A DNA stretch of 64,000 bases from Nitrosospira sp. 56-18 (GCA_001899235.1 MKVR01000004.1:77385-141384); one strand, 5' to 3'. Positions 36,972-48,144 are shown, numbered from the stretch's first letter. Translations and numbers: made by a program. The notes: generated from the sequence alone by a model not told the origin.

Positions 36972-38132
36972 ATGTCCACGGAAGACCTGACGCTTGATCT
37001 GCTGGCACATCACGCTTTTCCCCTGCTCGTATCGGCTTTCGCGGCGCGAAAGGAGGCCATAATCCAGCAATGGGAAATCGCGCTGGTACAGACCCTGCCT
37101 GCCGCCGACGCGCTCACCCTGCAGAATCTCCGTGACTCGATCCCCCTGATACTGCAGGAAATCCAGGATGCATTCGAGTCCGACAAGCCGCTCGTTACGC
37201 GCAACCTGATTGAAGGCAGCAAGATGCATGGCGAAGCGCGGTTTCAGGAGAACTACAATATCCGCGAACTGGTAGTCGAGTATCGGCTACTGCGCCGGGT
37301 GATCATCGAGCAGATCTCGGAAGAACTGGAGGGAAGACTCGACACTCGGCATAATGTTGCTTTAAACATGGCGGTGGATACCGCCTTGCAAAGCGGAATT
37401 GTCATATTTACCGAGAATCTGCAGCAGCAGGTCAAAGCCTCAGCGGAAATCCAATCCAAATATCTCTCGTTTCTTTCCCATGATCTCCTGAATCATCTCA
37501 ATCACGCCATGCTTCATGTGCAGCTTCTTGCAAGGCGGCTCGCTCCCATTCCCGCCTATGCGGATAACATTGCGGAACTGGAATCTGTAAAACGCACGAT
37601 TCTCCAGACCACCTCCGGGATGGAGCGGTTGCTGCAATCGGAGCAGCTTCGAAAGCAACCTGCTCGCCACTTGACGGAGGTAGTGAATTTGGAAGCGCTA
37701 CTATCGGAAGTGGCAAGCCAATGGGCGCATGAAGCGCGATCCAAAGGACTGGAGCTCGATGTCGACGTGCCGGAAGATGCGCAGGCAATGAGCGACCTCG
37801 GCCTGCTTACCCTGGTGCTGCATAACCTGCTTGGTAATGCGGTGAAGTATAGTTCGACGGGTAAAATACAGGTGGCGGCCCGCAGTGCCCCGGACAGAGA
37901 AGATGTCTGCTGGGTTTTGAGCGTGAGCGATCAGGGTCCTGGCATTCCGTCCGATAATCTCAGCCACTTATTCAACGCCTTCCAGCGCGGCGATACTTTC
38001 GGAAAACCAGGAGTAGGATTAGGACTCTCTATTGCTTCGGAGGCTACGAGACTTTTAGGCGGTAAATTGGAAGTTGAATCGGAAACAGGAAAGGGTTCCA
38101 CGTTCCGGTTGATGTTGCCAAGACTACCTTGA
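36972..38132 (+). CDS. Soluble sensor histidine kinase with RsbRD-type N-terminal domain
   Basis: 386 residues, no membrane helix. Helical N-terminal domain about 1-155 resembling RsbRD_N, the phospho-acceptor His170 (SHDLLNHLNHAML), and a full ATPase domain: NLLGNAVKYSSTG, DQGPGIPSDNLSHLFNAFQRG and GVGLGLSIASEATRLLGG. No response regulator is adjacent, so its partner and signal are unknown. The RsbRD-like domain suggests a cytoplasmic signal. Confidence 0.88.
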   Translation: MSTEDLTLDLLAHHAFPLLVSAFAARKEAIIQQWEIALVQTLPAADALTLQNLRDSIPLILQEIQDAFESDKPLVTRNLIEGSKMHGEARFQENYNIRELVVEYRLLRRVIIEQISEELEGRLDTRHNVALNMAVDTALQSGIVIFTENLQQQVKASAEIQSKYLSFLSHDLLNHLNHAMLHVQLLARRLAPIPAYADNIAELESVKRTILQTTSGMERLLQSEQLRKQPARHLTEVVNLEALLSEVASQWAHEARSKGLELDVDVPEDAQAMSDLGLLTLVLHNLLGNAVKYSSTGKIQVAARSAPDREDVCWVLSVSDQGPGIPSDNLSHLFNAFQRGDTFGKPGVGLGLSIASEATRLLGGKLEVESETGKGSTFRLMLPRLP

Positions 38133-38410
38133 ACTCCTCAGGCTCTGCTTATTCCGGATGGCCGCGACGCCAGCGGGAACACACCCAACGGTACCGTGGC
38201 AATCCCGTGTTCTCCGCCGCTGGCCACTCCCCTTTGCAGAAGTCCTGGGGCTACGCTCTGCGAGACGTTCCTTCGCAGGAGCCCCGAAAGGCAGGCTGCG
38301 GCAAGCCGCGCTCCGGATAAAAGGCACGGCAATTCCCGCATAAAGGATCTCTCAAACGTATCACATGTGCCGCGTTTCGATCGAGACCGGCAATTGACCT
38401 ACTCGACCAG
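38133..38410. other. Intergenic region with a strong hairpin
   Basis: 278 bases without a trusted gene. It contains a two-part stem at 38247-38285: GGGGCT pairs with AGCCCC and inside it CTGCGA pairs with TCGCAG. No T-run follows. It may be an RNA structure upstream of lnt or a remnant repeat. Confidence 0.45.
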
Positions 38411-39919
38411 ATGCCACAAATCAGTATTCGCTTGCAACTCGCCATCTCTTTTCTGATCGGGGCATCGACCGTTCCTGGTTTCGCGCCGTTTTATCTCTTC
38501 CCCATTCCGGTCTTCACGGTGGCCGTCCTGTGCCATTTCTGGCGCGTGAGCGCAAGTCCGCTGCATGCTGCTTTGCTGGGCTTTTTCTTTGGCATGGGAC
38601 TATTCAGCGCGGGAGTAACCTGGCTTTATGTGAGCCTCCACGATTTTGGAGCGATGCCGATACCCGCAACGATACTTGCGCTGGTTTTTCTTTGCAGCTA
38701 TCTCGCCTCGTTTCCCGCAGTAGTGGGCTGGATGCTGAAAAAAATGGATATTGCGAAACCAGTCATATGGGCACTCACGGCCGGCGCATTATGGGGTCTC
38801 TCTGATTGGTTGCGCAGCGTCCTGTTTACCGGGTTCCCGTGGCTGACACTGGGGTATTCGCAGGCACCGGCCAGTCCGCTGGCTGGCTATGCGCCGGTGC
38901 TGGGAGTGTACGGTATTTCCCTCATTCTCGTTTTCACTGCTGCGCTGACCTGCCTGTTCCTTGAAAGAAAATATCGCACCCGGCGCTACCTCCTGCCCGT
39001 AGTGGCGATCTGGGGCATAGGTTTTGGCTTGCAGCACATCGAATGGACCCAGGCACAGGGCGAACCTGTAACGGTGAGCCTGCTGCAGGGGAATATTTCA
39101 CAGGATTTGAAATGGCGGGAAGACCAGCTGATTACCTCGATGGAGGCTTATGCCAGGCTCGCGCTGGAAAGCCCCAGCCGCCTGATCATCACTCCTGAAA
39201 TTTCCGTGCCGCTATATCGGGATGATGTCCCGTCGAGCTATCTTGCACGACTTGGCGCGCATGCGAGAAAAAATGACGGGGATATCCTGGTCGGGATGGT
39301 GGAGGCGCCGGAAGGCAGGGATGAATACTACAATAGCATGTTTAGTTTTGGCGCATCTCCCGAGCAAAGCTACCGCAAGCATCATCTGGTGCCATTTGGC
39401 GAATTCATTCCCTTGAAGCCGGTATTCGGCTGGATCATCAACATCCTAAAGATTCCTCTGTCGGACTTTTCGCGAGGCAGCCTCGATCAGCAGCCCATGG
39501 CCCTGGCCGGGCAAAAAGTAGCGGTAAATATCTGCTATGAAGACGTGTTCGGGGAGGAGATAATCCGCCAGCTGCCCCAGGCTACCTTGCTTGCCAACGT
39601 GAGCAATGACGCCTGGTTCGGCCGATCCATCGGCCCCCGGCAACATTTGCAGATCTCGCAAATGCGCGCGCTGGAAACGGGCCGCTACATGCTGCGCGCG
39701 ACCAATACCGGCCTAACCGCCATCATAGATGAACGCGGCAGGGTGAGGCAGGAAGCCGAAATTTTCACCAGAACCGCCTTGAATGGGACGGCGCAGGGAT
39801 ATACCGGCGCGACGCCCTATGTCCTGTTCGGCAATAGCCTGATGCTGGGACTGGCCGGAACCATATTGCTCGCCGGATTGCTACACGTTTCGCGCGCGCG
39901 AGAAAAAACTGTAAAATGA
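38411..39919 (+). CDS. lnt: Apolipoprotein N-acyltransferase
   Basis: 502 residues. Adds the third acyl chain to lipoproteins in the inner membrane. Several N-terminal membrane helices and a nitrilase-like periplasmic domain with the triad Glu263 (TPEIS), Lys323 ([12 protein letters not shown]) and Cys375 (NICYEDVFG). A last helix lies near 475-495. Needed by the many lipoproteins in this window. Confidence 0.95.
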   Translation: MPQISIRLQLAISFLIGASTVPGFAPFYLFPIPVFTVAVLCHFWRVSASPLHAALLGFFFGMGLFSAGVTWLYVSLHDFGAMPIPATILALVFLCSYLASFPAVVGWMLKKMDIAKPVIWALTAGALWGLSDWLRSVLFTGFPWLTLGYSQAPASPLAGYAPVLGVYGISLILVFTAALTCLFLERKYRTRRYLLPVVAIWGIGFGLQHIEWTQAQGEPVTVSLLQGNISQDLKWREDQLITSMEAYARLALESPSRLIITPEISVPLYRDDVPSSYLARLGAHARKNDGDILVGMVEAPEGRDEYYNSMFSFGASPEQSYRKHHLVPFGEFIPLKPVFGWIINILKIPLSDFSRGSLDQQPMALAGQKVAVNICYEDVFGEEIIRQLPQATLLANVSNDAWFGRSIGPRQHLQISQMRALETGRYMLRATNTGLTAIIDERGRVRQEAEIFTRTALNGTAQGYTGATPYVLFGNSLMLGLAGTILLAGLLHVSRAREKTVK

Positions 39920-39959
39920 CTCGCTTTTCGTGTCTAGCCAGCGCATCCACGGCATTCTC

Positions 39960-40865
39960 ATGCTTACCTTTCAGGAAATAATTCTTGCCCTGCAGCACTA
40001 TTGGGGTGGCAAGGGTTGCGCGCTGCTCCAGCCCTATGACATGGAAGTCGGGGCCGGCACTTCGCATACCGCCACTTTTCTTCGCGCTCTCGGTCCCGAG
40101 CCCTGGAAAGCGGCTTACGTCCAGCCCGCTCGCCGCCCAAAGGATGGGCGATATGGCGAAAACCCCAACCGTCTCCAGCATTATTATCAGTTTCAGGTTG
40201 TGCTGAAACCTGCACCCGGCAATATCCTGGATCTTTACCTCGGATCATTGGAAGAGCTCGGCTTCGATTTGAAGCAAAACGACATCCGATTTGTCGAGGA
40301 TGACTGGGAAAACCCGACCCTTGGAGCCTGGGGATTAGGCTGGGAAGTATGGCTGAATGGAATGGAGGTTACCCAGTTCACCTACTTTCAGCAGGTTGGC
40401 GGCATGAATTGCAAGCCGATCACCGGCGAGATAACTTACGGGCTGGAACGTCTGGCAATGTATCTGCAGGGCGTGGAAAACGTTTTCGATCTCATCTGGA
40501 CAGAGGGGCTTTCCTACGGGGATGTATATCATCAGAACGAAGTGGAGCAATCGATCTATAACTTTGAGCACAGCGATATCCATTTTTTGCTGGATGCCTT
40601 CACGAATCACGAGAAGCAGGCAAAACACCTGATGGAACAAGGACTCGCATTACCCGCGTACGAACAGGTATTGAAGACAGCCCACACTTTCAATCTTCTC
40701 GATGCACGCGGCGCGATTTCGGTTACTGAACGCGCTGCCTATATCGGCCGGATCCGCGACCTCGCACGCAATGTGGCGCAAGCCTACTACCAGAGCCGGG
40801 AACGGCTGGGGTTTCCGATGGCGCCCCACGAATGGACAATGCATGCGACGGAGAAAACAGCTTGA
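39960..40865 (+). CDS. glyQ: Glycyl-tRNA synthetase alpha subunit
   Basis: 301 residues. [80 protein letters not shown] is the catalytic-core start and fixes the ATG at 39960; the frame is open ten codons upstream. Its stop overlaps the glyS TTG. Confidence 0.98.
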   Translation: MLTFQEIILALQHYWGGKGCALLQPYDMEVGAGTSHTATFLRALGPEPWKAAYVQPARRPKDGRYGENPNRLQHYYQFQVVLKPAPGNILDLYLGSLEELGFDLKQNDIRFVEDDWENPTLGAWGLGWEVWLNGMEVTQFTYFQQVGGMNCKPITGEITYGLERLAMYLQGVENVFDLIWTEGLSYGDVYHQNEVEQSIYNFEHSDIHFLLDAFTNHEKQAKHLMEQGLALPAYEQVLKTAHTFNLLDARGAISVTERAAYIGRIRDLARNVAQAYYQSRERLGFPMAPHEWTMHATEKTA

Positions 40866-43048
40866 CTAAAGCGACTAAAAGCCTGCTGGTCGAGTTGCTT
40901 GTCGAGGAGTTGCCACCAAAATCCCTGAAAAAACTGAGCGGCAGTTTTGCTGAAGAAATAGCCGCAAGTCTTAAGGCTCAAGGCTTGGCGGCGAATGACG
41001 CTGCCGCCATTCCTTTCGCCTCGCCACGGCGGCTCGCCGTTCATATCGAAAGCGTGGCCGCGCAGGCAGCCGATAAACCAGTTTTGCAAAAACTGATGCC
41101 GGTCGCGGTGGGCCTGGATCCCGATGGACAACCCACGCCCGCGCTGCTCAAGAAGCTGAGCAGCCTCTGCGGTAATGCGGCACCTTCCACGATCCCGCAA
41201 CTCCAGCGCAGACCCGAAGGCAAAGTGGAAACATTGTTTTTCGACAGGCTCGTAAAAGGAACGACGCTGGCCGAAGGGCTGCAGAAAGCGCTGAACGGCG
41301 CGCTCGCGAGGTTGCCGGTTGCCACTATGATGACCTATCAGCTCAGCGATGGCTGGACCACGGTAAACTTCGTACGCCCCGCGCATAGCCTGGTCGCATT
41401 GCATGGTACCGATATTGTGCCTGTCGAGGCACTGGGACTGACGGCGGGACGCGAAACACGGGGGCATCGCTTTGCAGCGCGCACGGAAAAACTGATGCTG
41501 ACGGATGCCGATAGCTACCAGGGACAACTGGAAACCGAGGGAGCGGTCATAGCCAGCTTCGACGAGCGGCAAGACAGGATCAGGCAGCAGCTTGATGCCG
41601 CCTCCATCGAAATGCACCTGAAACCGGTCGACGATCCGGCCCTGCTGGAGGAAGTAACCGCACTGGTCGAGTATCCCAGCGTCCTGACCGGAAAGTTCGA
41701 TGCAGCTTTCCTCGATGTTCCGCAGGAATGCCTGATTCTGACCATGAAGGCAAATCAAAAATACTTCCCGCTGCTGGAAAGTTCGGGAAAGCTCGCCAAT
41801 AAATTCTGCATCGTTTCAAATATCCGGCCTACCGATAGCAGCCGGGTAATCGCCGGTAACGAACGTGTCCTGCGTTCGCGCCTGGCGGATGCAAAATTTT
41901 TTTTCGACCAGGATCGCAAGAAAACGCTGTCCTCCCGCGTGGAAGGCTTGCGCAGAGTGGTTTATCACAACAAACTGGGAACCCAGGCGGAACGTGTGGA
42001 ACGAATATGGGCCATTGCGCAGGATATTGGCCTCCAGTTGGGAGGCACCGAGCTTGCGGCAAAAGCGGGTGAAGCGGCAATGCTGTCCAAGGCAGACCTG
42101 CTGACTGGCATGGTGGGAGAATTCCCCGAGCTGCAAGGCATCATGGGACGCTATTATGCAAAGCATGACGGGTTGGCCGACGATGTAGCCGATGCCATTG
42201 AAGACCACTATAAACCCCGGTTTGCCGGCGGCGACCTGCCCCGGGACATGCCGGGCATCTGTGTCGCGCTGGCCGACAAGCTGGAATCGCTGGCGGGCAT
42301 GTTTGGCATCGGGCAAATTCCCACGGGAGACAAAGATCCATTTGCATTGCGGCGCCATGCGCTGGGATTGATCAGGATCCTGGTTGATAAAGAACTGCCG
42401 CTCCATCTGGATAAATTGATTGCACAAGCCGTAACGATTTTTGGCGAGAGGATCAGTGATCCATCCGATACGCTAACCGACTTCATTTACGAACGGCTTC
42501 GCTATTTCCTGAGTATCAAGTATCTGGATGAGTACGCTCGCGAGTCATTGACGGAACGGAATAATGCACGGGCAGCGGATGCTTCCATACAAGCTTTCTC
42601 ACCACAACAAATAGATGCGGTGCTGGCCTTGCGCCCCCCTCGCCTGAGCGACGTAAAGAAACGCCTGGAAGCGGTGCGTGCTTTCGCCCGGTTGCCTGAA
42701 GCCGAAAGTCTCGCAGCAACCAACAAGCGCGTGCGGAATATCCTGAAGAAAACCGACAGCGCCGCGAGAGCCGCGGTCAACCCCCGGCTATTCCAAACGG
42801 ATGCCGAAAAATCGCTGCATCAGGTTTTGAACAAAATTGTCCCTCTGGCGGACGAGGCATTTTCGGCAGGAGACTACCACGCATCGCTGCAATCCCTGGC
42901 TGCGCTGAGAACGCCGGTGGATGATTTCTTCGATAACGTTATGGTCAATATCGAAGAGGAAGCCCTGCGCAACAACCGGCTGGCATTGCTTGCGCGGCTG
43001 GAACAAGCCATGAACCGCGTGGCTGATATCTCCCGGCTGGCTGCCTGA
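40862..43048 (+). CDS. glyS: Glycyl-tRNA synthetase beta subunit
   Basis: 728 residues. Starts at a TTG overlapping the glyQ TGA (TTGA), with GGAG eight bases upstream; [20 protein letters not shown] is the expected N-terminus. [34 protein letters not shown] and [21 protein letters not shown] are family landmarks, with the C-terminal DALR-like anticodon domain about 590-728. Minus-strand frames across it are shadows. Confidence 0.96.
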   Translation: MTKATKSLLVELLVEELPPKSLKKLSGSFAEEIAASLKAQGLAANDAAAIPFASPRRLAVHIESVAAQAADKPVLQKLMPVAVGLDPDGQPTPALLKKLSSLCGNAAPSTIPQLQRRPEGKVETLFFDRLVKGTTLAEGLQKALNGALARLPVATMMTYQLSDGWTTVNFVRPAHSLVALHGTDIVPVEALGLTAGRETRGHRFAARTEKLMLTDADSYQGQLETEGAVIASFDERQDRIRQQLDAASIEMHLKPVDDPALLEEVTALVEYPSVLTGKFDAAFLDVPQECLILTMKANQKYFPLLESSGKLANKFCIVSNIRPTDSSRVIAGNERVLRSRLADAKFFFDQDRKKTLSSRVEGLRRVVYHNKLGTQAERVERIWAIAQDIGLQLGGTELAAKAGEAAMLSKADLLTGMVGEFPELQGIMGRYYAKHDGLADDVADAIEDHYKPRFAGGDLPRDMPGICVALADKLESLAGMFGIGQIPTGDKDPFALRRHALGLIRILVDKELPLHLDKLIAQAVTIFGERISDPSDTLTDFIYERLRYFLSIKYLDEYARESLTERNNARAADASIQAFSPQQIDAVLALRPPRLSDVKKRLEAVRAFARLPEAESLAATNKRVRNILKKTDSAARAAVNPRLFQTDAEKSLHQVLNKIVPLADEAFSAGDYHASLQSLAALRTPVDDFFDNVMVNIEEEALRNNRLALLARLEQAMNRVADISRLAA

Positions 43049-43049
43049 C

Positions 43050-43583
43050 ATGAAACTCGTCATCCTCGACCGCGATGGCGTTATCAATTATGACAGCGAG
43101 GCTTTCATAAAGAGCCCGGAAGAGTGGAAGCCCATTCCGGGAAGTCTCGAGGCGATTGCCCGTTTTACCCAGGCCGGCTATCGGATAGTGGTCGCAACGA
43201 ACCAGTCGGGCATTGGCAGGGGATTGCTTGACATGGTGACCCTCAACGCCATCAATGACAAGATGTACAAAGCGGCAATACAGGCCGGAGGCCGCATAGA
43301 CGCCATGTTCTTTTGTCCTCACACCAATTCGGACCAGTGCGATTGCCGTAAACCGGCTACAGGAATGTTCAGGGAAATTTCCGAGCGCTTCGGCCTGGGG
43401 TTAGCAGGCGTGCCGGCGATTGGCGATTCGCTGCGCGACCTGCAGGCCGCGGCCGGGGTCGGGGCCATTCCGGTTCTTGTACTGACAGGCAAGGGTAAGG
43501 CAACCCAGGCAATGGAACCTCTGCCGCAAAATACCATGATATTTCCGGATCTTGCCGCTGCTGCCGATATTTTGGCGAAATGA
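43050..43583 (+). CDS. gmhB: D-glycero-beta-D-manno-heptose 1,7-bisphosphate 7-phosphatase
   Basis: 177 residues. HAD-type phosphatase for LPS heptose synthesis: LDRDGVIN with Asp7 and Asp9, VVATNQSGIGRG, and the zinc loop CPHTNSDQCDCRKP that separates GmhB from histidinol phosphatase. It begins one base after the glyS stop and precedes plsC. Confidence 0.94.
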   Translation: MKLVILDRDGVINYDSEAFIKSPEEWKPIPGSLEAIARFTQAGYRIVVATNQSGIGRGLLDMVTLNAINDKMYKAAIQAGGRIDAMFFCPHTNSDQCDCRKPATGMFREISERFGLGLAGVPAIGDSLRDLQAAAGVGAIPVLVLTGKGKATQAMEPLPQNTMIFPDLAAAADILAK

Positions 43584-43619
43584 TGGGCAATCCAGAATTA
43601 CCCGGCTGACCCGGCGAAT

Positions 43620-44357
43620 ATGACAATTGTACTGCGCTCCGCACTATATATCGTGTTGCAAATCGTCATCACGCCAGTTTATGCGTTGATCGTTTTTGCC
43701 ACTTTTCCCCTTGCGCCCATCGATCGCTATCGCATCATTTCCGGATGGGCGCATATGATGTTGTATTTGCTTCGCATCGTTTGCGGGATTCGCTACCGCG
43801 TTCTGGGACTGGAGCATATTCCCGAAACACCGAGCATCGTGCTGTCCAAGCACCAGTCCGCATGGGAGACGCTCGCGTTTCAGCAGATCTTCCCCCCCCA
43901 GGTATGGGTGCTGAAGAAGGAATTGCTATTTGTCCCGTTTTTTGGCTGGGGATTGGCCATGACCAATCCGATTGCAATCGACCGAAGCTCGGGAAAGGCC
44001 GCCCTGAAACAAATAGTCGAACAGGGAAAAGACCGGCTCAAGCAGGGCTTCTGGATAATCATCTTTCCGGAAGGCACCCGCATTGCCCCAGGCAAAAAAG
44101 GGAAATACCGCATTGGCGGCGCATGGCTCGGCACGCATGCCGGCGTGCCCATTGTCCCGGTTGCGCACAACGCAGGCGAATTCTGGGGGCGAAATGCCTT
44201 CATCAAGCGGCCAGGAACGATTACCGTCAGCATCGGTCCCCCGATAGATCCCACCGGAATGGAACCGGATGACCTTAACGCCATGGTCGAGGCATGGATA
44301 GAAACGGAAATGAGCCGCATCGATGAACAAAAGCAGAAGGTCGCCGCATATGAATAA
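43620..44357 (+). CDS. plsC: 1-acyl-sn-glycerol-3-phosphate acyltransferase
   Basis: 245 residues. Makes phosphatidic acid. N-terminal membrane helices, the acceptor motif SKHQSAWETL near 79-88 (His-x4-Glu, as in related betaproteobacterial enzymes instead of His-x4-Asp), and FPEGTRIAPG near 149-158. Downstream of gmhB. Confidence 0.93.
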   Translation: MTIVLRSALYIVLQIVITPVYALIVFATFPLAPIDRYRIISGWAHMMLYLLRIVCGIRYRVLGLEHIPETPSIVLSKHQSAWETLAFQQIFPPQVWVLKKELLFVPFFGWGLAMTNPIAIDRSSGKAALKQIVEQGKDRLKQGFWIIIFPEGTRIAPGKKGKYRIGGAWLGTHAGVPIVPVAHNAGEFWGRNAFIKRPGTITVSIGPPIDPTGMEPDDLNAMVEAWIETEMSRIDEQKQKVAAYE

Positions 44358-44375
44358 GCGCGCTCTCAATCCGGA

Positions 44376-45110
44376 ATGAACGGGACAGATCGGATGAGCG
44401 CCGGCGAATTGCGCCGCGTCAGCTTGAACGGCAAGGAAGTAGCGTACACGCTGATGCGGTGCAGACGCAGAACTATAGGCATGAGAATAGACGGCCGGGG
44501 ATTGACGGTTCGGATTCCTTCACGCGAATCCCTGCGCCAGGTCGAATCGGCATTGAAAGATAAAGCGGACTGGATCATCTCGAAGCTCGACGAATGGAAA
44601 AACCGGAAATCGACGCAATTGTCATGGGAAGAGAACGGGATTTTTCCTCTGCTCGGCGAGCCATGGCGCCTCACGGTGGCGGCTTCAGGGAAAACACAAA
44701 TGGTTCCCGCGAAAATGCTGTGGAATGACGAGGGCAAGCAATTCGAATTAGCGCTCGCCCCCGCTTTTACCGCTCAGCAAATAGAAAAGTCCGTCATGGC
44801 ATGGTATCGCGGCCAGGCCACGTCGTGTTTCAGCGAGCGGATTGCGGTATATGCGCACAGGCTTGGTGTTGCGTTGCCCCCGCTGCGATTATCCTATGCC
44901 GCCAGCCTGTGGGGCAGTTGCAATACGCGCGGAGTGGTGAGCATCAACTGGCGCCTCATTCAGATGCCCCTCCACCTGATCGATTATGTGGTTGCACATG
45001 AGTTGAGCCACCTTATCGAGATGAATCATTCGCCAGCGTTCTGGCAAACGGTGGGGCGCATTTACCCTGAATACAGGGAAGCAAGAAAGGAACTGAAAAA
45101 ACTGGGGTAG
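44376..45110 (+). CDS. YgjP-type M48-like metallopeptidase (DUF45)
   Basis: 244 residues. A beta-rich N-terminus (RRRTIGMRIDGRGLTVRIPSR) and the metal-binding HELSHLIEMNHSPAFWQTV near 209-227, preceded by LWGSCNTRGVVSINWRL. Probably a zinc metalloprotein; whether it cleaves proteins is not known. An in-frame ATG at 44394 is an alternative start. Confidence 0.87.
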   Translation: MNGTDRMSAGELRRVSLNGKEVAYTLMRCRRRTIGMRIDGRGLTVRIPSRESLRQVESALKDKADWIISKLDEWKNRKSTQLSWEENGIFPLLGEPWRLTVAASGKTQMVPAKMLWNDEGKQFELALAPAFTAQQIEKSVMAWYRGQATSCFSERIAVYAHRLGVALPPLRLSYAASLWGSCNTRGVVSINWRLIQMPLHLIDYVVAHELSHLIEMNHSPAFWQTVGRIYPEYREARKELKKLG

Positions 45111-45250
45111 GGATATCATGGCCTGCCGGAAATGGCTCTTGCCCGCTGCCGCCGCGCCAGCGAGAATTTATTCAGCACTTCCCTGATGGCGAGTTCGCTA
45201 CAGGGCGGATTTAGGTTAATATTTCTGATTCCGTATTTCGGTATCTGTCC

Positions 45251-45370
45251 ATGAAGAGGTTTTGCGCTGCTGCGTTAATGGTTCTGCTGCTCTCCGCCTG
45301 CGGGCTGAAAGGACCGCTTTATCTCCCGCAGGAATCGCAGCCGGCACAGGATAAAGAGAAAAAGCGGTGA
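45251..45370 (+). CDS. lptM: LptM: small lipoprotein helping LptD folding
   Basis: 39 residues. MKRFCAAALMVLLLSACGLKGPLYLP: a lipoprotein signal with SAC and then the invariant CGLKGPLYLP of the YifL/LptM family, followed by a short charged tail. LptM binds LptD and helps its disulphides form. Its TGA overlaps the lysA GTG (GTGA). Confidence 0.92.
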   Translation: MKRFCAAALMVLLLSACGLKGPLYLPQESQPAQDKEKKR

Positions 45371-46620
45371 GCGGCTTTCCCTTCACCGGTTATCGCAATT
45401 CGGTTCTGTGCCTTGAATCGGTTCCCCTGGACTACATTGCGGAACAGTGCGGCACGCCCTGCTACGTATACTCGCGCGCGGCACTAGCCTCCGCTTATAA
45501 GGAATTCGATGACGCTTTCGGAGCACGCGACCATCTGGTGTGCTATGCGGTAAAGGCGAATTCCAATCTGGCGATTCTCAATTTATTTGCCCGGCTCGGC
45601 AGCGGCTTCGACATCGTATCGGGCGGCGAACTGCAGCGTGTATTGAAAGCAGGCGGGGATCCGCAAAAAATCGTTTTCTCGGGCGTGGGGAAGCGTCCGG
45701 ACGAAATGCGGGCAGCGCTTGATGCCGGCATATTGTGCTTCAATGTGGAATCGGAAGCGGAACTGGCCATATTGAACCAGGTAGCGGAGGAAGCAGGCCG
45801 GGTTGCGCCAGTAAGCTTGCGCGTCAATCCCGACGTGGACGCGAAAACCCATCCTTATATTTCGACGGGCCTGAAGGAAAACAAGTTTGGCGTACCGTTC
45901 GACGAAGCGGAGAAGCTCTATACGGCCACACGGAAATTTTCCAACCTGCGCATGGAGGGGCTGGATTGCCATATCGGCTCGCAACTGACCGAACTCGATC
46001 CTTTCGTCGCAGCCAGCGAAAAGATCCTTCATTTGCTGGACCGGCTGGAAACACAAGGTTTGCGTCTCAGCCATCTGGATCTGGGAGGGGGGCTGGGGAT
46101 CCGCTATTCACAGGAAAATCCGCCTCCGATACCGGACTATGTTCAGGCCCTGTGTACCGCAATCGGCTCGCGCAATCAGCGTATCCTGATCGAACCCGGC
46201 CGTGCGCTGGTGGGAAACGCAGGCCTGCTGCTCACACGCATCGAATACCTCAAGCATACGCCTCACCGAAATTTCGCCATCGTGGATGCCGCAATGAACG
46301 ATCTCATGCGTCCGGCATTATATGGCGCCTATCACCATATCCTTCCCGTTGCGAAGCACGGAGAGGAGGAGAAAAACTACCAGATCGTCGGCCCTGTTTG
46401 CGAAACAGGCGATTTTCTGGGACATGACCGGACCCTGACGCTGTCCCAGGGCGATCTGCTGGCTGTCATGTCCGCCGGAGCCTATGGTATGAGCATGAGT
46501 TCGAATTATAATACCCGTCCGCGTCCCGCGGAGGTGATGGTCGATGGCGATCGCGTTCATCTCATCCGTGAGCGCGAATCCATGGAACAGCTTATGGCCG
46601 GGGAGAGATTGCTGCCATAA
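45367..46620 (+). CDS. lysA: Diaminopimelate decarboxylase
   Basis: 417 residues from a GTG overlapping lptM. PLP-dependent last step of lysine synthesis. The PLP lysine is in CYAVKANSNLAIL near 58-70, HIGSQL near 199-204, GGGLGIRY near 239-246, EPGRALVGNAG and GPVCETGDFLG with the catalytic cysteine. Full length. Confidence 0.97.
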   Translation: MSGFPFTGYRNSVLCLESVPLDYIAEQCGTPCYVYSRAALASAYKEFDDAFGARDHLVCYAVKANSNLAILNLFARLGSGFDIVSGGELQRVLKAGGDPQKIVFSGVGKRPDEMRAALDAGILCFNVESEAELAILNQVAEEAGRVAPVSLRVNPDVDAKTHPYISTGLKENKFGVPFDEAEKLYTATRKFSNLRMEGLDCHIGSQLTELDPFVAASEKILHLLDRLETQGLRLSHLDLGGGLGIRYSQENPPPIPDYVQALCTAIGSRNQRILIEPGRALVGNAGLLLTRIEYLKHTPHRNFAIVDAAMNDLMRPALYGAYHHILPVAKHGEEEKNYQIVGPVCETGDFLGHDRTLTLSQGDLLAVMSAGAYGMSMSSNYNTRPRPAEVMVDGDRVHLIRERESMEQLMAGERLLP

Positions 46621-46701
46621 AATAGCCCCTGCGGAGCCACCGATATCAATCCGCCTCTATATCCCCTATCTATCCCCCATCCCCTATCCTGCTGGAGACA
46701 G
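46621..46701. other. Convergent gap with a pyrimidine-rich repeat
   Basis: Between lysA and mgtE. 46655-46690 is C/T-rich with tatcccc repeated several times. No hairpin with a T-run was seen. Confidence 0.4.
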
Positions 46702-48144
46702 CTACATCAGGAAAATCGTGGCGAGCCCCAGAAAAATGAAAAAACCGCCGCTGTCGGTTACGGCTGTGATCATCACGCTGGAACCGGCCGCAGGGTCGCG
46801 CCCCAGTTTCGCCAGGGTTAGCGGAATCAGCACGCCAACTATCGAAGCCAGCAGCAAATTCAGCGTCATCGCCAATGTCATCACCAAGCTGAGGGGAATG
46901 CTGAGATAAATCATATAGGCGAATAATCCCACTACGGAACCCCAGACCAGTCCGTTCACCGCGGCTACGGCAATCTCCTTCGTGAACAGCTTTTTGGCAC
47001 TGTTGGGGTTGAGCTGCCCCAGCGCCAGCGCGCGAACGATCATAGTGATGGTCTGATTGCCCGAATTGCCTCCAATGCCGGCGACGATTGGCATCAGGGC
47101 CGCCAACGCAACCAGCTTTTCTATAGAATCCTCGAACACGCCGATTACCCGCGATGCGATGAAGGCCGTGACCAGATTGATCGCCAGCCAGGTCCACCTG
47201 TTTTTCAGGCTCTTCCATACCGGCGCAAACAGATCTTCCTCCTGCCGCAGTCCGGCCTGATTCAGCACTTCACTTTCGGATTCCTCTCGGATGAAATCCA
47301 TCACCGCGTTGACGGTAACGCGGCCCACCAGCTTCTCGTCGGCGTTGACCACCGCCGCTGAAACAAGGTCGTACCGCTCGAACGCTTGTGCCGCCTCGTG
47401 GGCCTTGTCGTTGGGGTGAAGCATCACCATTTCCGTGTTCATCACGGAGCCAACTTTCGCATCGGCATCACTGACAAGCAGTTTGTTGACGGGCAGCACG
47501 CCTCTCAGGTATTCGTTGCGATCGATTACAAACAATTGGTCGGTATGATCAGGCAGTTCATCCAGCCGGCGCAGATAACGCAATACCACTTCCAGGCTTA
47601 CATCCTCCCGAACGGTAACCACTTCAAAATCCATCAGCGCTCCCACCGCATCTTCCGGATAGGACATGGCGGCGCGCAGCTTTTCGCGCTCTTCCATCGG
47701 CAGCGACTGGAATACATCATCGATAATGGACCGAGGCAGATCGGGTGCAAGATCGGCTAGCTCGTCGGCATCGAGCTGTCCGGCGACTGCCCGTATTTCG
47801 CCGCTATCCATCGTGGCCAGCAGCGTTTCCCTAACCGCATCCGAAACCTCCAGCAGAATTTCTCCATCGCGCTCCGCCTTGACGAGATCCCAGATCATGA
47901 GACGATCCTCCAGCGGCATGGCCTCGAGGATGTGCGCCACATCGGCGGGATGGAGCCTGTCCAGAAGGTTTTGAAGCTCCGCCAGATTCTGCTTGTGCAC
48001 CAGCGCTTCAACCAGCTCCTGGCGCGGCATTTGCTGCGTATGCACGAGGCCTTCCACCAGCTTATGCTTATGCAATAAGTTGACCACCCGCTTGGTATGA
48101 TCCTGCAGGTTTTCGGATTCCCTTGGGTTATTTGCTTTGGTCAT
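46702..48144 (-). CDS. mgtE: Magnesium transporter MgtE
   Basis: 480 residues. N-terminal helical superhelix about 40-155 (LHPADVAHILEAMPLEDRL), two CBS domains about 160-285, a plug helix, and five membrane segments with IVAGIGGNSGNQTITMIVRALALGQL and the pore helix GSSVMITAVTDSGGFFIFLG. The CBS/N domains sense Mg2+ and close the pore when it is high. No riboswitch was seen upstream. Confidence 0.95.
   Translation of the reverse strand: MTKANNPRESENLQDHTKRVVNLLHKHKLVEGLVHTQQMPRQELVEALVHKQNLAELQNLLDRLHPADVAHILEAMPLEDRLMIWDLVKAERDGEILLEVSDAVRETLLATMDSGEIRAVAGQLDADELADLAPDLPRSIIDDVFQSLPMEEREKLRAAMSYPEDAVGALMDFEVVTVREDVSLEVVLRYLRRLDELPDHTDQLFVIDRNEYLRGVLPVNKLLVSDADAKVGSVMNTEMVMLHPNDKAHEAAQAFERYDLVSAAVVNADEKLVGRVTVNAVMDFIREESESEVLNQAGLRQEEDLFAPVWKSLKNRWTWLAINLVTAFIASRVIGVFEDSIEKLVALAALMPIVAGIGGNSGNQTITMIVRALALGQLNPNSAKKLFTKEIAVAAVNGLVWGSVVGLFAYMIYLSIPLSLVMTLAMTLNLLLASIVGVLIPLTLAKLGRDPAAGSSVMITAVTDSGGFFIFLGLATIFLM

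Noticed and set aside
40787..41758. 323-codon minus-strand frame
   Set aside because: Antisense to glyS.
46655..46690. Pyrimidine-rich tatcccc repeats as a possible CRISPR or satellite
   Set aside because: Too short, irregular, and without spacers.
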